51,005 bases of DNA from Halobacillus aidingensis (GTDB lineage: Bacteria; Bacillota; Bacilli; Bacillales; Halobacillaceae): positions 1 through 51,005 of the forward strand of contig NZ_FNIZ01000027.1 of NCBI RefSeq assembly GCF_900104185.1. Direction: 5' to 3'. The translations under genes and the position numbers were made by a program. Shown piece by piece: positions 37,313 to 48,622 of this stretch. The notes beneath the pieces were generated by a model. The model was not told where the DNA came from and did not search any database. It saw only the letters and a program-made list of their open reading frames with translations. Positions within the stretch are counted from its first letter, which is position 1. Every line of letters starts with the position of its first letter.

Positions 37313-38572
37313 TTAATCTAATATTTTTACTTTTACATTACGAGACCCGAATTTAAGAGCCTCACTCCTGGAAGGAACGAATAGATCGATTCGGTTTCCG
37401 TTTATGGCTCCGCCTGTGTCTCCGGCAACGGCATACCCATATCCCTCTACCCAGACGCGACTTCCAAGTGGAATGACGCTCGGGTCGACCGCTACGACTT
37501 TTTGATTAGGATTCGCTTTCAAGTTGATGCCTGTAGCCGTAATACCGGAACATCCTGCGCAGTTAGCGGTGTAGGCCGTGGCATGCATATATAAAGTCTT
37601 CGCTTCACTTGTATCGTTACGCGAAACCGTCGTAGAAGCTTGACTGGAAGTAGAACGGGAAGAGCTGGACGAGTTGGATGAACTTGAAGCAGCAGCTGTC
37701 GCTTTTTTCTCTACTTTCGTTCCAAGAGCAACCACTTCTGTCTTACTCTCTTGTTCCACCGTTTCTTTGATCAGTTCACGGCTTGCTTCCTCGCCGTTTT
37801 TCAAAATCACTTCGTATTCCTTCGTAATCAACCCTTTTTCACCACTGGAAACGACTTTCTTTTCTCCTTTTGGAAGGGAGTCGTCTTTCTTCGTTTCCAC
37901 TGTAAAGTCCACTTCCTCTTCCACAATGTCGGTCACTTTTTCAACTCTGGTAATCATGACCTTTTTATCAGAGGAGAGATCTTCTTCTTCACTTAGATTC
38001 AACTCATCCAGTTCGTTCAGGGTGATTCCCTCTTCTTGAAGCAATTCGTCAACCGTGGATGCGGTCGTCCAGATTCTTCCGGATTCCCCGCCATCATTGA
38101 CGGTCACTTGGAAGGCCTGCTGGACTTCGATGTTCATGCCTTCTTTAATGAGAGCATCAGGATTATGGGAAACTTCATCCCGCTTGTTGAACTCCAGACC
38201 CTCCTGCTCAAAGAATTCCTCCACCGTCGAGGCTGTTGTATAGTATTCTTCTGTATGATTACGATCGATGGCTAGATTGATAGACTTAGATGCTATGTAC
38301 GTGACATCCATTCCATATTCAACCGGATCGGATAAGTTATGCGATAATTCATCATGTGGTTGGACAGTGACATCGAGCTCTGATAATAATTCATCGATTG
38401 TATCAGCATGAGTGCGTATCAGTTCTTTTTGCCCATTTTGTGTCACTTGAACAGAAGCTTTAGTAGCTTCATACGAAACGGTTACTAAAAAGGCGATGCA
38501 TAGGACGGCAATCACAGTTGCCCATACCATCATGTGACTAATGGCTGATTTTAACAGGTTTCCTATTTTCAT
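37313..38572 (-). CDS. yabE: Cell-wall-binding 3D-domain protein YabE (Rpf-like)
   Basis: Predicted secreted or membrane-anchored muralytic enzyme. The 419-residue protein has an N-terminal hydrophobic segment (about 12-34), three DUF348 repeats (about 38-80, 95-140 and 155-200), a G5 domain (about 205-285), a Ser-rich linker (about 295-320), and a C-terminal 3D domain (about 330-419) with ATAYTA, VDPSVIPLGSRVWVEGYG and the catalytic DTGGAI and NRIDLF aspartates. AAAGGAGG precedes the ATG. In B. subtilis yabE is controlled by a sigma-X/sigma-M antisense RNA; none was identified here. Confidence 0.93.
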   Translation of the reverse strand: MKIGNLLKSAISHMMVWATVIAVLCIAFLVTVSYEATKASVQVTQNGQKELIRTHADTIDELLSELDVTVQPHDELSHNLSDPVEYGMDVTYIASKSINLAIDRNHTEEYYTTASTVEEFFEQEGLEFNKRDEVSHNPDALIKEGMNIEVQQAFQVTVNDGGESGRIWTTASTVDELLQEEGITLNELDELNLSEEEDLSSDKKVMITRVEKVTDIVEEEVDFTVETKKDDSLPKGEKKVVSSGEKGLITKEYEVILKNGEEASRELIKETVEQESKTEVVALGTKVEKKATAAASSSSNSSSSSRSTSSQASTTVSRNDTSEAKTLYMHATAYTANCAGCSGITATGINLKANPNQKVVAVDPSVIPLGSRVWVEGYGYAVAGDTGGAINGNRIDLFVPSRSEALKFGSRNVKVKILD

Positions 38573-38647
38573 CCTTTGGCCTCCTTTCTAAAGCACGCGT
38601 TTTATTGTAGTCAAGTGACAAACACATGTCAAACGGACCCTCTTTAC

Positions 38648-38690
38648 ACAAAAATAGAGGAGCCAGCGTGACCATCACTGACTCCTCTAT
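38648..38690 (-). terminator. Terminator of yabD
   Basis: ATAGAGGAGTCAGTG and CGCTGGCTCCTCTAT form a long, nearly perfect stem (38654-38690), then TTTTTGTG on the minus strand. It lies about 90 bp after the yabD stop. Confidence 0.85.
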
Positions 38691-38782
38691 TATGCTATTT
38701 TACCTAGACGATTAACATAACAAACATGTTACAGTTCCCATACAATTGGATGAGTTTTGTAATATACCTTCCAAGGTCCCCT

Positions 38783-39556
38783 TTATTGCGACTGGATTCC
38801 AAAGAATTCGAGGGCATTCGAGGTCGTGGTTTCGCTGACCTCTTCATAGGAAATCCCCTTCAATTCAGCGATTTGTTCCGCAACGAGCTTCACATATGCA
38901 GGTTCATTTCGCTTCCCGCGGTTCGGATGCGGAGCAAGGAACGGGCAGTCCGTTTCTACTAACAAATGCTCAAGGTTCACCGCTTTGGCCACTTCTTTTG
39001 GTAATTTTGCATTCTTGAAAGTGACAGGACCTCCTAAGGAAATCATAAAGTTCATATCAATGCATTCCTGCGCCGTTTCGACAGGCCCACTGTAACAGTG
39101 CATGATGCCGCCGACTTCCGCCGCATTCTCTTCCTTAAGAATTTCAACGATATCATCGGTTGCCTCACGATTGTGGATGACAATCGGCATCTTCACTTTC
39201 TTTGCCAGACGGATCTGTTTACGGAACACTTCTTTTTGGACGTCTTTCGGTGATTTATCCCAATGATAATCCAGTCCCATTTCCCCGATCGCGACGACTT
39301 TAGGGTGCTGAGACAATTCCTCGATCCATTGAAGATCCTCATCCGTCATATCAATGGCATCGACTGGATGCCAGCCTACAGCGGCATAGATGTTCTCATA
39401 CCGCTCGGCAATTTCCATAGCTTTCGGAATCGTTTTCCTGTCGAAGCCTACAACGGTCATATACTGGACACCAGCTTCTTGTGCTCTTTCAATTGTTTCT
39501 TCCATGTCCTCCTCGAACTGATCTGCATTCAAATGGACGTGCGTATCAAACAACAT
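38783..39556 (-). CDS. yabD: TatD-family metal-dependent deoxyribonuclease
   Basis: A 257-residue TIM-barrel hydrolase of the TatD family, exonuclease-like enzymes implicated in DNA repair and quality control. Metal ligands appear in DTHVHL (residues 4-9), GEMGLDYHWD (near 90), the VIHNRE histidine (near 127), the MHCYSG histidine (near 152) and LVETDCPFLAP (near 200). GGTGGGAG precedes the ATG. It is the only gene between metS and yabE. Confidence 0.95.
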   Translation of the reverse strand: MLFDTHVHLNADQFEEDMEETIERAQEAGVQYMTVVGFDRKTIPKAMEIAERYENIYAAVGWHPVDAIDMTDEDLQWIEELSQHPKVVAIGEMGLDYHWDKSPKDVQKEVFRKQIRLAKKVKMPIVIHNREATDDIVEILKEENAAEVGGIMHCYSGPVETAQECIDMNFMISLGGPVTFKNAKLPKEVAKAVNLEHLLVETDCPFLAPHPNRGKRNEPAYVKLVAEQIAELKGISYEEVSETTTSNALEFFGIQSQ

Positions 39557-39590
39557 TCATTCTCCCACCTTCATCAAGTAATCATCATGT

Positions 39591-39628
39591 AAAAAAAGGG
39601 AAAGCACTATGGAGAGCTTTCCCTTTTT
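39591..39628 (-). terminator. Terminator of metS
   Basis: AAAAGGGAAAGC and GCTTTCCCTTTT arms around a 10-nt loop. The T-run is seven bases on the minus strand. Confidence 0.92.
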
Positions 39629-39637
39629 ATTGGTGTG

Positions 39638-41605
<1,968 letters not shown>

Positions 41606-41688
41606 TCAAAATCTTCATACCATAAGTCATAAAAGGTCATGGTATCATTCTATCGATTTATCTCCTTTATTTCCATTCCTAACATTAA

Positions 41689-41718
41689 AATATACCGAAT
41701 TTTACGTAAAACTGTCAA
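41689..41718 (-). promoter_or_regulatory. metS promoter
   Basis: TTGACA (41713-41718) and TATATT (41689-41694) are 18 bp apart on the minus strand. The leader to the metS start is about 90 nt. The intergenic region to abrB (41594-42008) otherwise holds only the divergent abrB signals. Confidence 0.78.
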
Positions 41719-41919
41719 AAGAACCAAACATTATAATTTCACATCTGTAAATACTCTGGTAAAATAAAATGTATATAGACAGGTTGGATAAACCAACCAG
41801 ATATGGGATGAAAGGGATGGGTTGAGTTGGAAAGAGGCCTGGATGAAACGCTACACTCACCCATTTTCAATACCTTCACCAGTATTTGGAGTTGGAAATT
41901 CTTATCCCTTTTTAAGTAA

Positions 41920-41948
41920 TTGACACGTCTGGGAATGGTTGGTACTAT
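41920..41948 (+). promoter_or_regulatory. abrB promoter
   Basis: TTGACA (41920-41925) and TACTAT (41943-41948) are 17 bp apart on the plus strand, with a predicted start near 41955. A weaker pair (TTCACA with TAAAAT, about 41741-41768) could be an upstream promoter. Confidence 0.82.
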
Positions 41949-41950
41949 AT

Positions 41951-41969
41951 TGTCGAGACATATGTCGAA
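41951..41969 (+). promoter_or_regulatory. Spo0A boxes at the abrB start site
   Basis: TGTCGAG (41951-41957) and a perfect TGTCGAA (41963-41969) lie over and just past the predicted start. In B. subtilis, phosphorylated Spo0A represses abrB from boxes placed this way, downstream of the promoter. Confidence 0.8.
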
Positions 41970-42008
41970 ACATGACAGCTAAACTTTTGATTGAGGGGAG
42001 ACAGAAAT

Positions 42009-42284
42009 ATGAAATCTACAGGTATTGTACGTAAAGTCGACGAGCTCGGTCGCGTGGTTATTCCGATCGAACTTCGCCGCACACTAGGAATTAACGAAAA
42101 GGACGCGTTGGAGATTTATGTGGACGATGACCGCATCGTTCTAAAAAAATATAAGCCCAACATGACTTGCCATGTCACAGGGGAAGTTTCAGATGAAAAT
42201 ATGAAACTGGCAAACGGCAACCTAGTCCTAAGCAAGGAAGGCGCGCAAATGCTCCTTTCAGAACTACAAGACAACCTAAAATAA
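42009..42284 (+). CDS. abrB: Transition-state regulator AbrB
   Basis: DNA-binding repressor of post-exponential genes; it also represses spoVG in B. subtilis. The 91-residue protein has the swapped-hairpin domain at residues 1-50 (KSTGIVRKVDELGRVVIP, then ELRRTLGI), followed by the C-terminal multimerisation part that ends LSELQDNLK. The ATG at 42009 follows GAGGGGAG by 8 nt. It is the only protein gene on the plus strand, between the divergent metS and the convergent rsmI. Confidence 0.97.
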   Translation: MKSTGIVRKVDELGRVVIPIELRRTLGINEKDALEIYVDDDRIVLKKYKPNMTCHVTGEVSDENMKLANGNLVLSKEGAQMLLSELQDNLK

Positions 42285-42353
42285 ATTAGATTTAGAGATA
42301 AATAGAAAAGAGACGATTGACTGGTAACAGAGAGAAAAAAGACATATGTTAAA

Positions 42354-42398
42354 GCAACCCCTTACTGTTCACAGGCCTGACAGTAAGGGGTTTTTTGA
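42354..42398 (+). terminator. Terminator of abrB
   Basis: AACCCCTTACTGT and ACAGTAAGGGGTT form a 13-bp stem (42356-42394), followed by TTTT on the plus strand. It may also stop rsmI transcripts from the other side, less efficiently. Confidence 0.92.
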
Positions 42399-42406
42399 TG
42401 CTTTTT

Positions 42407-43282
42407 TTATTTTTCTTCTACATGATAAGCCTGATAGACCTCCCGTTTCGGGAGCTTCCGGTCTAAAGCCGTCTGCTTGATCGCTTCTTTATTCCTCATT
42501 CCATCGTTTTTGATATAGTGCTCGACGTGATCGACGACCGATAAGCTGGCCCACCACTGGCCATCCGCAGGTTCTACATCGTCGGCCCCTTCAATCACTA
42601 CACAAAATTCCCCACGAACTTGTTCAGAATGAGACCAATCGACTAATTCTCCCAAATCCCCACGGACATATTCTTCATACCGTTTCGTCAGTTCCCGGAC
42701 TAACGAGGCCTTTCTATCCCCAAGCACTTCATGGACATGGCTCAACATCTCTTTTAATCGGTGGGGGGATTCATAAAAGATCAGAGTAGCTTGAATGGAT
42801 TGAAGCTGCTCTAAAACGGCAGCGCGATCTTTCTTTTTCCTAGGAAGAAATCCATGAAAATAAAATCCTTCTGTGGAAAGCCCTGATCCGGCGAGGGCAG
42901 GCAAGGCGGCATTCGCTCCAGGTAGAACAACAACTGGCACATCTGCTTCCACTGCTCTTTGGACGAGGTCTGTTCCAGGATCTGATATTCCCGGCATGCC
43001 GGCATCACTGACGATGGCGATATTTTGGCCATCGCGAAGTCTCTCCATCAACTCCGGCCCTTTCGTATGTTTGTTATGTTCATGGTAACTAACAAGTGTT
43101 GTAGAGATCTCAAAGTGATTGAGCAATTTTCTAGAATTTCTCGTATCCTCAGCGCCAATCATATCCACTTCTTTTAAAGTGTGGACGGCACGGAAGGTCA
43201 TATCTTCCAGGTTCCCAATGGGAGTGGGGACAATATAAAGCGTCCCTTGTTCATGATCCATGAAACTTTTTTGTACATTCAT
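42407..43282 (-). CDS. rsmI: 16S rRNA (cytidine-1402-2'-O)-methyltransferase
   Basis: Methylates the ribose of C1402 in the decoding centre (YabC in B. subtilis). The 291-residue protein has GTLYIVPTPIGNLEDMT near residue 14, GAEDTRNSRKLL, and the SDAGMPGISDPG SAM-binding loop near residue 92. An in-frame stop lies directly upstream of the ATG, which fixes the start. Its ribosome site (AAAGGGG) overlaps the yazA stop. Last gene of the yabB-yazA-rsmI cluster. Confidence 0.97.
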   Translation of the reverse strand: MNVQKSFMDHEQGTLYIVPTPIGNLEDMTFRAVHTLKEVDMIGAEDTRNSRKLLNHFEISTTLVSYHEHNKHTKGPELMERLRDGQNIAIVSDAGMPGISDPGTDLVQRAVEADVPVVVLPGANAALPALAGSGLSTEGFYFHGFLPRKKKDRAAVLEQLQSIQATLIFYESPHRLKEMLSHVHEVLGDRKASLVRELTKRYEEYVRGDLGELVDWSHSEQVRGEFCVVIEGADDVEPADGQWWASLSVVDHVEHYIKNDGMRNKEAIKQTALDRKLPKREVYQAYHVEEK

Positions 43283-43288
43283 CCACGC

Positions 43289-43546
43289 TCACCCCTTTCT
43301 TTGTTCAATCCAGTATTCTTTCTCTTTCCTTGTCATCCGTTTCAGCCGATATTCTTGTTGTAAGGCTTCTGACTTCGTTTCATACACCTCATACGCTTCT
43401 AATACTAGTGGGCCCCTTCCTCTCGTGTACTTGGCTCCTTTGCCTCTCTGATGCTTATCTAGTCTAGCTTCCAAATTGTTGGTGTAACCGGTATAAAGGG
43501 TCCCATCTTTACATTTGAGCATATAGACGAAATGACTATTCTCCAT
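43289..43546 (-). CDS. yazA: GIY-YIG domain protein YazA
   Basis: An 85-residue single-domain GIY-YIG nuclease-like protein (UPF0213), with [22 protein letters not shown] near the N terminus; Tyr and Arg here correspond to the catalytic residues of the superfamily, and a conserved Glu follows in the C-terminal half. No natural substrate is established. It starts within the end of yabB, and AAGGGA precedes the ATG. Confidence 0.94.
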   Translation of the reverse strand: MENSHFVYMLKCKDGTLYTGYTNNLEARLDKHQRGKGAKYTRGRGPLVLEAYEVYETKSEALQQEYRLKRMTRKEKEYWIEQRKG

Positions 43547-44279
43547 AAAGAATTTCCCTTAGTTCCTGGGTATATTCGTCATCATTCGTAAGGGCGTACA
43601 ATGGAGGTAAAAATTTCAGTCCTGGCTTTCCGTCCCGGACTCCTTCAACCAGCAGAATGTTCGCCTCTTTTCCTTCTTTCGGATATACGAGCCGCATCCG
43701 TTTCGGTTCCAACTTGTACTTCTTGAATAGTTGAATAATTTCTACCATGCGCTCAGGGCGATGAACCATAGATACTTTTCCCCCGGACTTGGCAAGCCTG
43801 CTGCAAGCCTCTACAACGTCTTCTAAACTGCAATGGATTTCATGCCTGGCAATCGCCAAATGCTCATTCAAGTTCTGTTCATCTGCTTTTGGAGTAGGAA
43901 AATAAGGAGGATTGCATGTGACAAGATCGAATTTGTCATTGCCGTAATGGCCGGGCATGTCCTTTAAATCCCCATGAATCATATCAAGTTGATCTCCGAG
44001 GTCATTCAGCTCTATATTACGGAGGGCCATGTCATAGAGCCGCTCCTGAATTTCCACCCCGGTAATCGGAACATTTGAGCGGGTGGAAAGAAAAAGAGGA
44101 ACGACCCCATTCCCTGTACATAAATCAAGGATTTTCCCGCGCGTTTTTGGTACGTAAGTAAAGTCAGCGAGTAACACCGCATCCAACGAAAAAGCGAATA
44201 CGCTCGGGCTTTGTATAATCCGCATGTTTTCTTTTGCTAATAAAAAGTCAATTCTTTCATCTCCATATAATTGAACCAT
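43536..44279 (-). CDS. yabB: tRNA adenine-N6 methyltransferase-like protein YabB
   Basis: A 247-residue Rossmann methyltransferase of the TrmN6 family, whose E. coli relative modifies A37 of tRNA1-Val. SAM motif [14 protein letters not shown] near residue 50, [14 protein letters not shown], and the catalytic TCNPPY near residue 126, which is diagnostic of N6-adenine methylation. AAAGGA precedes the ATG. It heads the yabB-yazA-rsmI run; a composite repeat lies upstream. Confidence 0.94.
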   Translation of the reverse strand: MVQLYGDERIDFLLAKENMRIIQSPSVFAFSLDAVLLADFTYVPKTRGKILDLCTGNGVVPLFLSTRSNVPITGVEIQERLYDMALRNIELNDLGDQLDMIHGDLKDMPGHYGNDKFDLVTCNPPYFPTPKADEQNLNEHLAIARHEIHCSLEDVVEACSRLAKSGGKVSMVHRPERMVEIIQLFKKYKLEPKRMRLVYPKEGKEANILLVEGVRDGKPGLKFLPPLYALTNDDEYTQELREILYGE

Positions 44280-44323
44280 TTCCGCTTTCCTTTCTATTTC
44301 TCGCTTTATTTTCTATCACTATT

Positions 44324-44856
44324 AGCTCCCTATTCTGGAAGACTCAGTTTCAAGATAACCGGGGTTCGTTAGCCGTATTAGGAGGCAGGGGTGGTTGGGA
44401 AGCTACTCGCTTTCCTGTGGGGGAGCGCCGAGCTTCCTCGGACTTCGTCCTGCGGGATCTCGTCTATCTCCTTCTCCCACGGGAGTCTCGCAGCTTCCCA
44501 ACAACCCCATTCCATGTGGAAGAGAAACGAACCCCTATACTAAGATGATGCGTCTTCCACACCCTACTCAGAAGCAGGCATAAGGGGCTCTATATCAGGC
44601 TTTCGAACTTGGAATGACTACTGGGTAGAGTATTATATTTGCTTGCAGCGTTTCCAGAAATCGTTTCGAGACAATTACATGGCAAAGGGGCGGAGGGGAA
44701 GGGAGAGACTCCTGCGGGAAAAAAGTGCATGGTGAGACCCCGCAGGACGAAGTCCGAGGAGGCTCACCGCGCTCCCGCGGAAAGCGAGCCATTCCCCGCA
44801 GCCCCCCTCCACTCAACAAAAGTCTCGAAACTGAGTCTTCCACAATCCTGCCAGAT
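44324..44856 (+). repeat. Composite repeat, copy C (most complete)
   Basis: No gene is seen. Ends as in copy B (AGCTCCCTATTCTGGAAGAC on the left, CCTGCCAG on the right). Two cores face apart: a reverse one (about 44385-44520) and a forward one (about 44664-44830) bounded by TTTCGAGAC and GTCTCGAAA. Each core has the signature CCGCAGGAC-GAA-GTCCGAGGA hairpin region (reverse complement at 44437-44455). It fills the gap between yabB and the yabA terminator. Confidence 0.87.
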
Positions 44857-44902
44857 TATTTAATAATGCTCTTATGAAAAAATCAACCGAACTCAGCCAT
44901 GA

Positions 44903-44941
44903 TATAAAGAGAGCCCTTCCTCGAACGAGCAAGGAAAGGCT
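44903..44941 (-). terminator. Terminator of yabA
   Basis: AGCCTTTCCT pairs with AGGAAGGGCT around a 10-nt loop, then CTCTTTAT on the minus strand. Confidence 0.78.
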
Positions 44942-44952
44942 TGGACCTGGAA

Positions 44953-45297
44953 TTATTTCTTTTTGTTCAAGAAAGATAAGCAAAACAGACAATCTTCGTC
45001 TCTCGGGCTGCCAAAATGAAGATTACAAATATGAAAGCCTTCTTCGTATAGCCTCGCGAGGTTATCATAGCCTTCCCCGACGACCGCACCCTTGTCCTGT
45101 TTGAATCCTGAGGAAGATTGTTCTTTTTCATTCTCTTTCTCTAACCGTTGTCGCAAGTGATGATTTTCAAGCGATAAATGCTGGTTTTCTTCTAAGAGAT
45201 AGGCCAGCTGTTTTTTTAAATCGCCGAGCTGTTCATAGAGCTCACCGATTTGACTTTCAAAATGGGATACTTGTTCAAATATGGCTTTCTTCTTCAC
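44953..45297 (-). CDS. yabA: Replication initiation control protein YabA
   Basis: Negative regulator of DnaA that also binds the DnaN clamp. The 114-residue protein has an N-terminal coiled coil (about residues 8-60, [18 protein letters not shown] and [12 protein letters not shown]) and a C-terminal zinc-binding DnaA-interaction domain with [18 protein letters not shown] and [11 protein letters not shown]. The GTG at 45297 was chosen because GGTGGAG lies 6 nt upstream; a GTG at 45309 lies inside that site. It follows ricT, as in B. subtilis. Confidence 0.94.
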   Translation of the reverse strand: MKKKAIFEQVSHFESQIGELYEQLGDLKKQLAYLLEENQHLSLENHHLRQRLEKENEKEQSSSGFKQDKGAVVGEGYDNLARLYEEGFHICNLHFGSPRDEDCLFCLSFLNKKK

Positions 45298-45312
45298 GCT
45301 CGACTCCACCCT

Positions 45313-46140
45313 TTATTCTGAGGCTTCGGTTTGAAGAACTCCTTCATCGATCAGCTCTTGCAGAGAGTATTCAAGGACGCGCTCTTTGTCGCGGAATTCA
45401 ATCTGCACCATACGCTCCAGCATATTAAGCCCGACGACTTTTCCTTTACCGAAGGAAGTCGCAATGCTTTCACCGAGGTCAGGAAGCTCTTTCTTCGCAT
45501 TTTCGTAATCATCATTTTCGTACTTGAGACAACACATCAAGCGGCCGCAAAGCCCAGAAATTTTCGCTGGATTCAAGGATAAATTCTGGTCCTTGGCCAT
45601 TTTTATAGAAACAGGTTCGAAATCACCTAAAAACGTTGAGCAACAAAGCATCCGTCCACATGGACCGATCCCTCCGAGCATTTTCGCTTCATCCCTGACA
45701 CCGATTTGGCGCAGTTCGATCCTCGTCTTGAAGACCGACGCAAGATCTTTGACTAATGTACGGAAGTCCACACGGCCATCAGCCGTAAAGTAAAAAATGA
45801 CTTTGTTACGATCAAACGTGTATTCGACATCCACAAGATTCATGTCCAATTTATGTTCACGGATTTTCTTTTCGCAAACCCGGTAAGCTTCTGCGGCGTT
45901 GTCTTTGTTTTCATCCACCGTCACTTTATCTTTATCATCTGCCATACGGATGACTTTTTTAAGAGGTAAAACAACGTCTTCTTCATCTATGGATTTATTA
46001 GCAATGACAACTTTTCCGAATTCGATACCGCGTACGGTTTCGACGATGACATAATCATCCGTCGTCATCCGCAGTCCCCCCGGATCGAAATAATATACCT
46101 TACCCGCCTGCTTAAATCGGACACCTACAACTTCGATCAT
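45313..46140 (-). CDS. ricT: RicT (YaaT), PSP1-domain protein of the Ric complex
   Basis: In B. subtilis RicT joins RicA and RicF to stimulate RNase Y processing and the Spo0A phosphorelay, and carries an iron-sulfur cluster. The 275-residue protein has the PSP1 domain with CGRMLCCSTFLG (near residue 165) and SGLCGRLMCCLKYE (near 195), whose cysteines match the cluster ligands. AGAGGTG precedes the ATG. It follows holB by 7 nt. Confidence 0.95.
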   Translation of the reverse strand: MIEVVGVRFKQAGKVYYFDPGGLRMTTDDYVIVETVRGIEFGKVVIANKSIDEEDVVLPLKKVIRMADDKDKVTVDENKDNAAEAYRVCEKKIREHKLDMNLVDVEYTFDRNKVIFYFTADGRVDFRTLVKDLASVFKTRIELRQIGVRDEAKMLGGIGPCGRMLCCSTFLGDFEPVSIKMAKDQNLSLNPAKISGLCGRLMCCLKYENDDYENAKKELPDLGESIATSFGKGKVVGLNMLERMVQIEFRDKERVLEYSLQELIDEGVLQTEASE

Positions 46141-46147
46141 TCGATCA

Positions 46148-47134
46148 TCACCTCTGTAGTTGAAGGGTAAGTTGTTCCATCACTAAATTAGGATGGACAT
46201 TTTGATTTATCTTTCGTTTCGCCTCAAGAATATCCGTTAAGCTCCGCGCTGCTGACTGACGTGACCAACGCATCGCTGCCTGGTTCAAATTTTCTCTCTC
46301 TGTCGTAAAAATGATCGATTCTTCCCGGTCCAAAAGTTGGTTGATCACATCTTGGAACCAGAGCATCAATACATCCAGACCACGCTGCAGCTGCGTTCGC
46401 TCTTTGAAATGAGGCATCCACTGATGGTTGATAAACAAAAGTCCTTCATTTGGTTTATTTTGAAGCACTTCAATTAATTGTATCACTAGTTTTCGCACAT
46501 TCGCAAACCACTCATCTTCATTCATCTCGAGGGCTTCTGTCAAGTTATTCGTTAACGATGACAAAAGTCTCGCATTCGATTCAGAGACGCCTTCTTCGAC
46601 CAGTTTCTCCCGAACAAGCAAGGGATTCAGAGGCTGAAAGGCGAGCAATTGACAGCGGGACCTGATGGTATCGAGAATGGTCGGGCCGCTCTCTGTGAGT
46701 AGCATCGCTGTCGTCTGCTGGTTCGGTTCCTCTAAAAATTTCAATAACCGGTTCGAAGCGTTGACCGTCATTTTTTCTGCATCGACGATGATATAGACTT
46801 TCCGATTTGATTCCAGACCTGTGTACGTAAATTCTTTTTGCAAGTGAAGAATTTGTTCTTTTTTAATGGATTGCCCCTCAGGCTCTATCCAATGTAAGTC
46901 AGGATGGTTCCCTGAATCGATTCGGTGGCAGTCCCGACAACTCTGGCAAGGTTCCGCCCCTTCTCTGTTTTTGCAAAAAATGCTTTTCGCAAAAAGGATG
47001 CTTAACTCCCGTTTACCGGTTCCGCGATTCCCCTGGAATAAGTAAGCATGTGAAATCCGATCCTTTTTGAAACTGTTCATAAGCATTTGGGCAGCTAGAG
47101 GCTGGATGTCTTTCATTTGTGTCCAAGTCTGCAT
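46148..47134 (-). CDS. holB: DNA polymerase III delta-prime subunit
   Basis: Clamp-loader subunit. The 328-residue AAA+ protein has a Walker-like GNRGTGKRE near residue 33, a zinc module with CKNREGAEPCQSCRDC (about 50-66), IVDAEKMTVNASNRLLKFLEEP, and the TIRSRC sensor/SRC motif near residue 155. The ATG at 47134 follows AAGGA and GGAAG and leaves a 13-nt gap to yaaR; 17 extra upstream codons are open but lack a site. Confidence 0.95.
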   Translation of the reverse strand: MQTWTQMKDIQPLAAQMLMNSFKKDRISHAYLFQGNRGTGKRELSILFAKSIFCKNREGAEPCQSCRDCHRIDSGNHPDLHWIEPEGQSIKKEQILHLQKEFTYTGLESNRKVYIIVDAEKMTVNASNRLLKFLEEPNQQTTAMLLTESGPTILDTIRSRCQLLAFQPLNPLLVREKLVEEGVSESNARLLSSLTNNLTEALEMNEDEWFANVRKLVIQLIEVLQNKPNEGLLFINHQWMPHFKERTQLQRGLDVLMLWFQDVINQLLDREESIIFTTERENLNQAAMRWSRQSAARSLTDILEAKRKINQNVHPNLVMEQLTLQLQR

Positions 47135-47147
47135 ACTACTTCCGTCC

Positions 47148-47588
47148 TTACGTATATAAATTAATGAGCAAACCTTTGATTTCACCGATCAGCCCAAGCA
47201 GATCAACCGTACGCTTTTCTTGATCCATGACTGCCTCTGTCAGTTCAGAAAGCTTCTCATCGACTGATTCTACAATCGTCAACTTACGGGTCTGCCCATG
47301 TGCATTCCAACTGTGAGAATGCTTCAGATTCATCCCATATTGAACGGATTCTTTCATGAATTCTTTGATGAGACGCTTATATTTAGCCAAATCACGAAAG
47401 GACCGAGCCCTTGCCACCCGTTCCCCCTGTGCCGTTATACTATTCATCAGCCGGTTCAATTGGGCTTCTTGAAGCTGCCGTGATTGGGACTGCACCATCG
47501 CATCAAAACTAGGCTTCCCGTTCGTCTGATGAGAGGAATGTTTTTTTGCCGCATCCATCTGTGTCCGTATCTCTTGATTGATCTTCAT
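47148..47588 (-). CDS. yaaR: YaaR, DUF327 family protein
   Basis: A 146-residue helical protein of the DUF327 family with no known biochemical function. Visible features are the QLQEAQLNRLMNSITAQGERVARA and FRDLAKYKRLIKEFMKESVQYG helices in outline, and a C-terminal amphipathic helix. It always sits between darA and holB in Bacillaceae, so a link to c-di-AMP signalling or the clamp loader is possible but unproven. AAGGGG precedes the ATG. Confidence 0.92.
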   Translation of the reverse strand: MKINQEIRTQMDAAKKHSSHQTNGKPSFDAMVQSQSRQLQEAQLNRLMNSITAQGERVARARSFRDLAKYKRLIKEFMKESVQYGMNLKHSHSWNAHGQTRKLTIVESVDEKLSELTEAVMDQEKRTVDLLGLIGEIKGLLINLYT

Positions 47589-47606
47589 TCTTGTACCCCT
47601 TCTAAG

Positions 47607-47990
<384 letters not shown>

Positions 47991-48620
47991 TTATGATGGC
48001 AAGTGACCACTTAAAACGTGGTACGCATCTTTTTTCACCGACTCGAACTGCTGATCAGCATCAATCACCTTGATGCGGTCCTTACTTTGCGCAGCCAGTC
48101 GTTGGTAGGCATCATAAACTTTTTCGTGAAAATCGATATGTTCAAGGTCAAGACGGTTTTTCTCTCTTCCCTGGTTTGCAGCAATCCTCTCCAACCCTCG
48201 TTCAGGCTTAATATCAAACAACAAAGTCAAGTCCGGCATATGATCATCGATTGCGAATTCGTTAATTTTAAAAACTTCATCCATACCCAGGTCTCGGGCC
48301 ACTCCCTGATAGGCAAGACTGGAATCCACAAACCGGTCACAAAGCACAATTCTCCCTTCGTTTAATGCTGGTATGACTTTTTCCACGAGATGCTGCCTGC
48401 GCGCAGCTGCATAAAGCAGAGCTTCTGTACGACCATCCATTTCTGTGTGAGAAGGATCAAGGATCACTTCTCTTATCTTTTCTGCGATGCGGATCCCGCC
48501 AGGCTCTCTCGTTTCGAGCACGGAATACCCTTGCTCTCTCAATTCTTTTCCAATCTCACGCAGGATGGAAGTTTTACCAGCCCCATCGCCACCTTCGAAT
48601 GTTACAAACAATCCTTTCAC
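47991..48620 (-). CDS. tmk: Thymidylate kinase
   Basis: Phosphorylates dTMP to dTDP. The 209-residue enzyme has the P-loop [11 protein letters not shown] (residues 8-18), the substrate motif LETREPGG, the DR(F/Y) motif [14 protein letters not shown] near residue 91, and a lid region around 145. The start is GTG at 48620 with AAGGAG 7 nt upstream. It begins 2 nt after the yaaO stop. Confidence 0.98.
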   Translation of the reverse strand: MKGLFVTFEGGDGAGKTSILREIGKELREQGYSVLETREPGGIRIAEKIREVILDPSHTEMDGRTEALLYAAARRQHLVEKVIPALNEGRIVLCDRFVDSSLAYQGVARDLGMDEVFKINEFAIDDHMPDLTLLFDIKPERGLERIAANQGREKNRLDLEHIDFHEKVYDAYQRLAAQSKDRIKVIDADQQFESVKKDAYHVLSGHLPS

Positions 48621-48622
48621 AT

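Noticed and set aside
37313-38572. Antisense RNA to yabE as in B. subtilis
   Set aside because: I could not identify a sigma-X or sigma-M promoter reading into yabE from the other strand with confidence.
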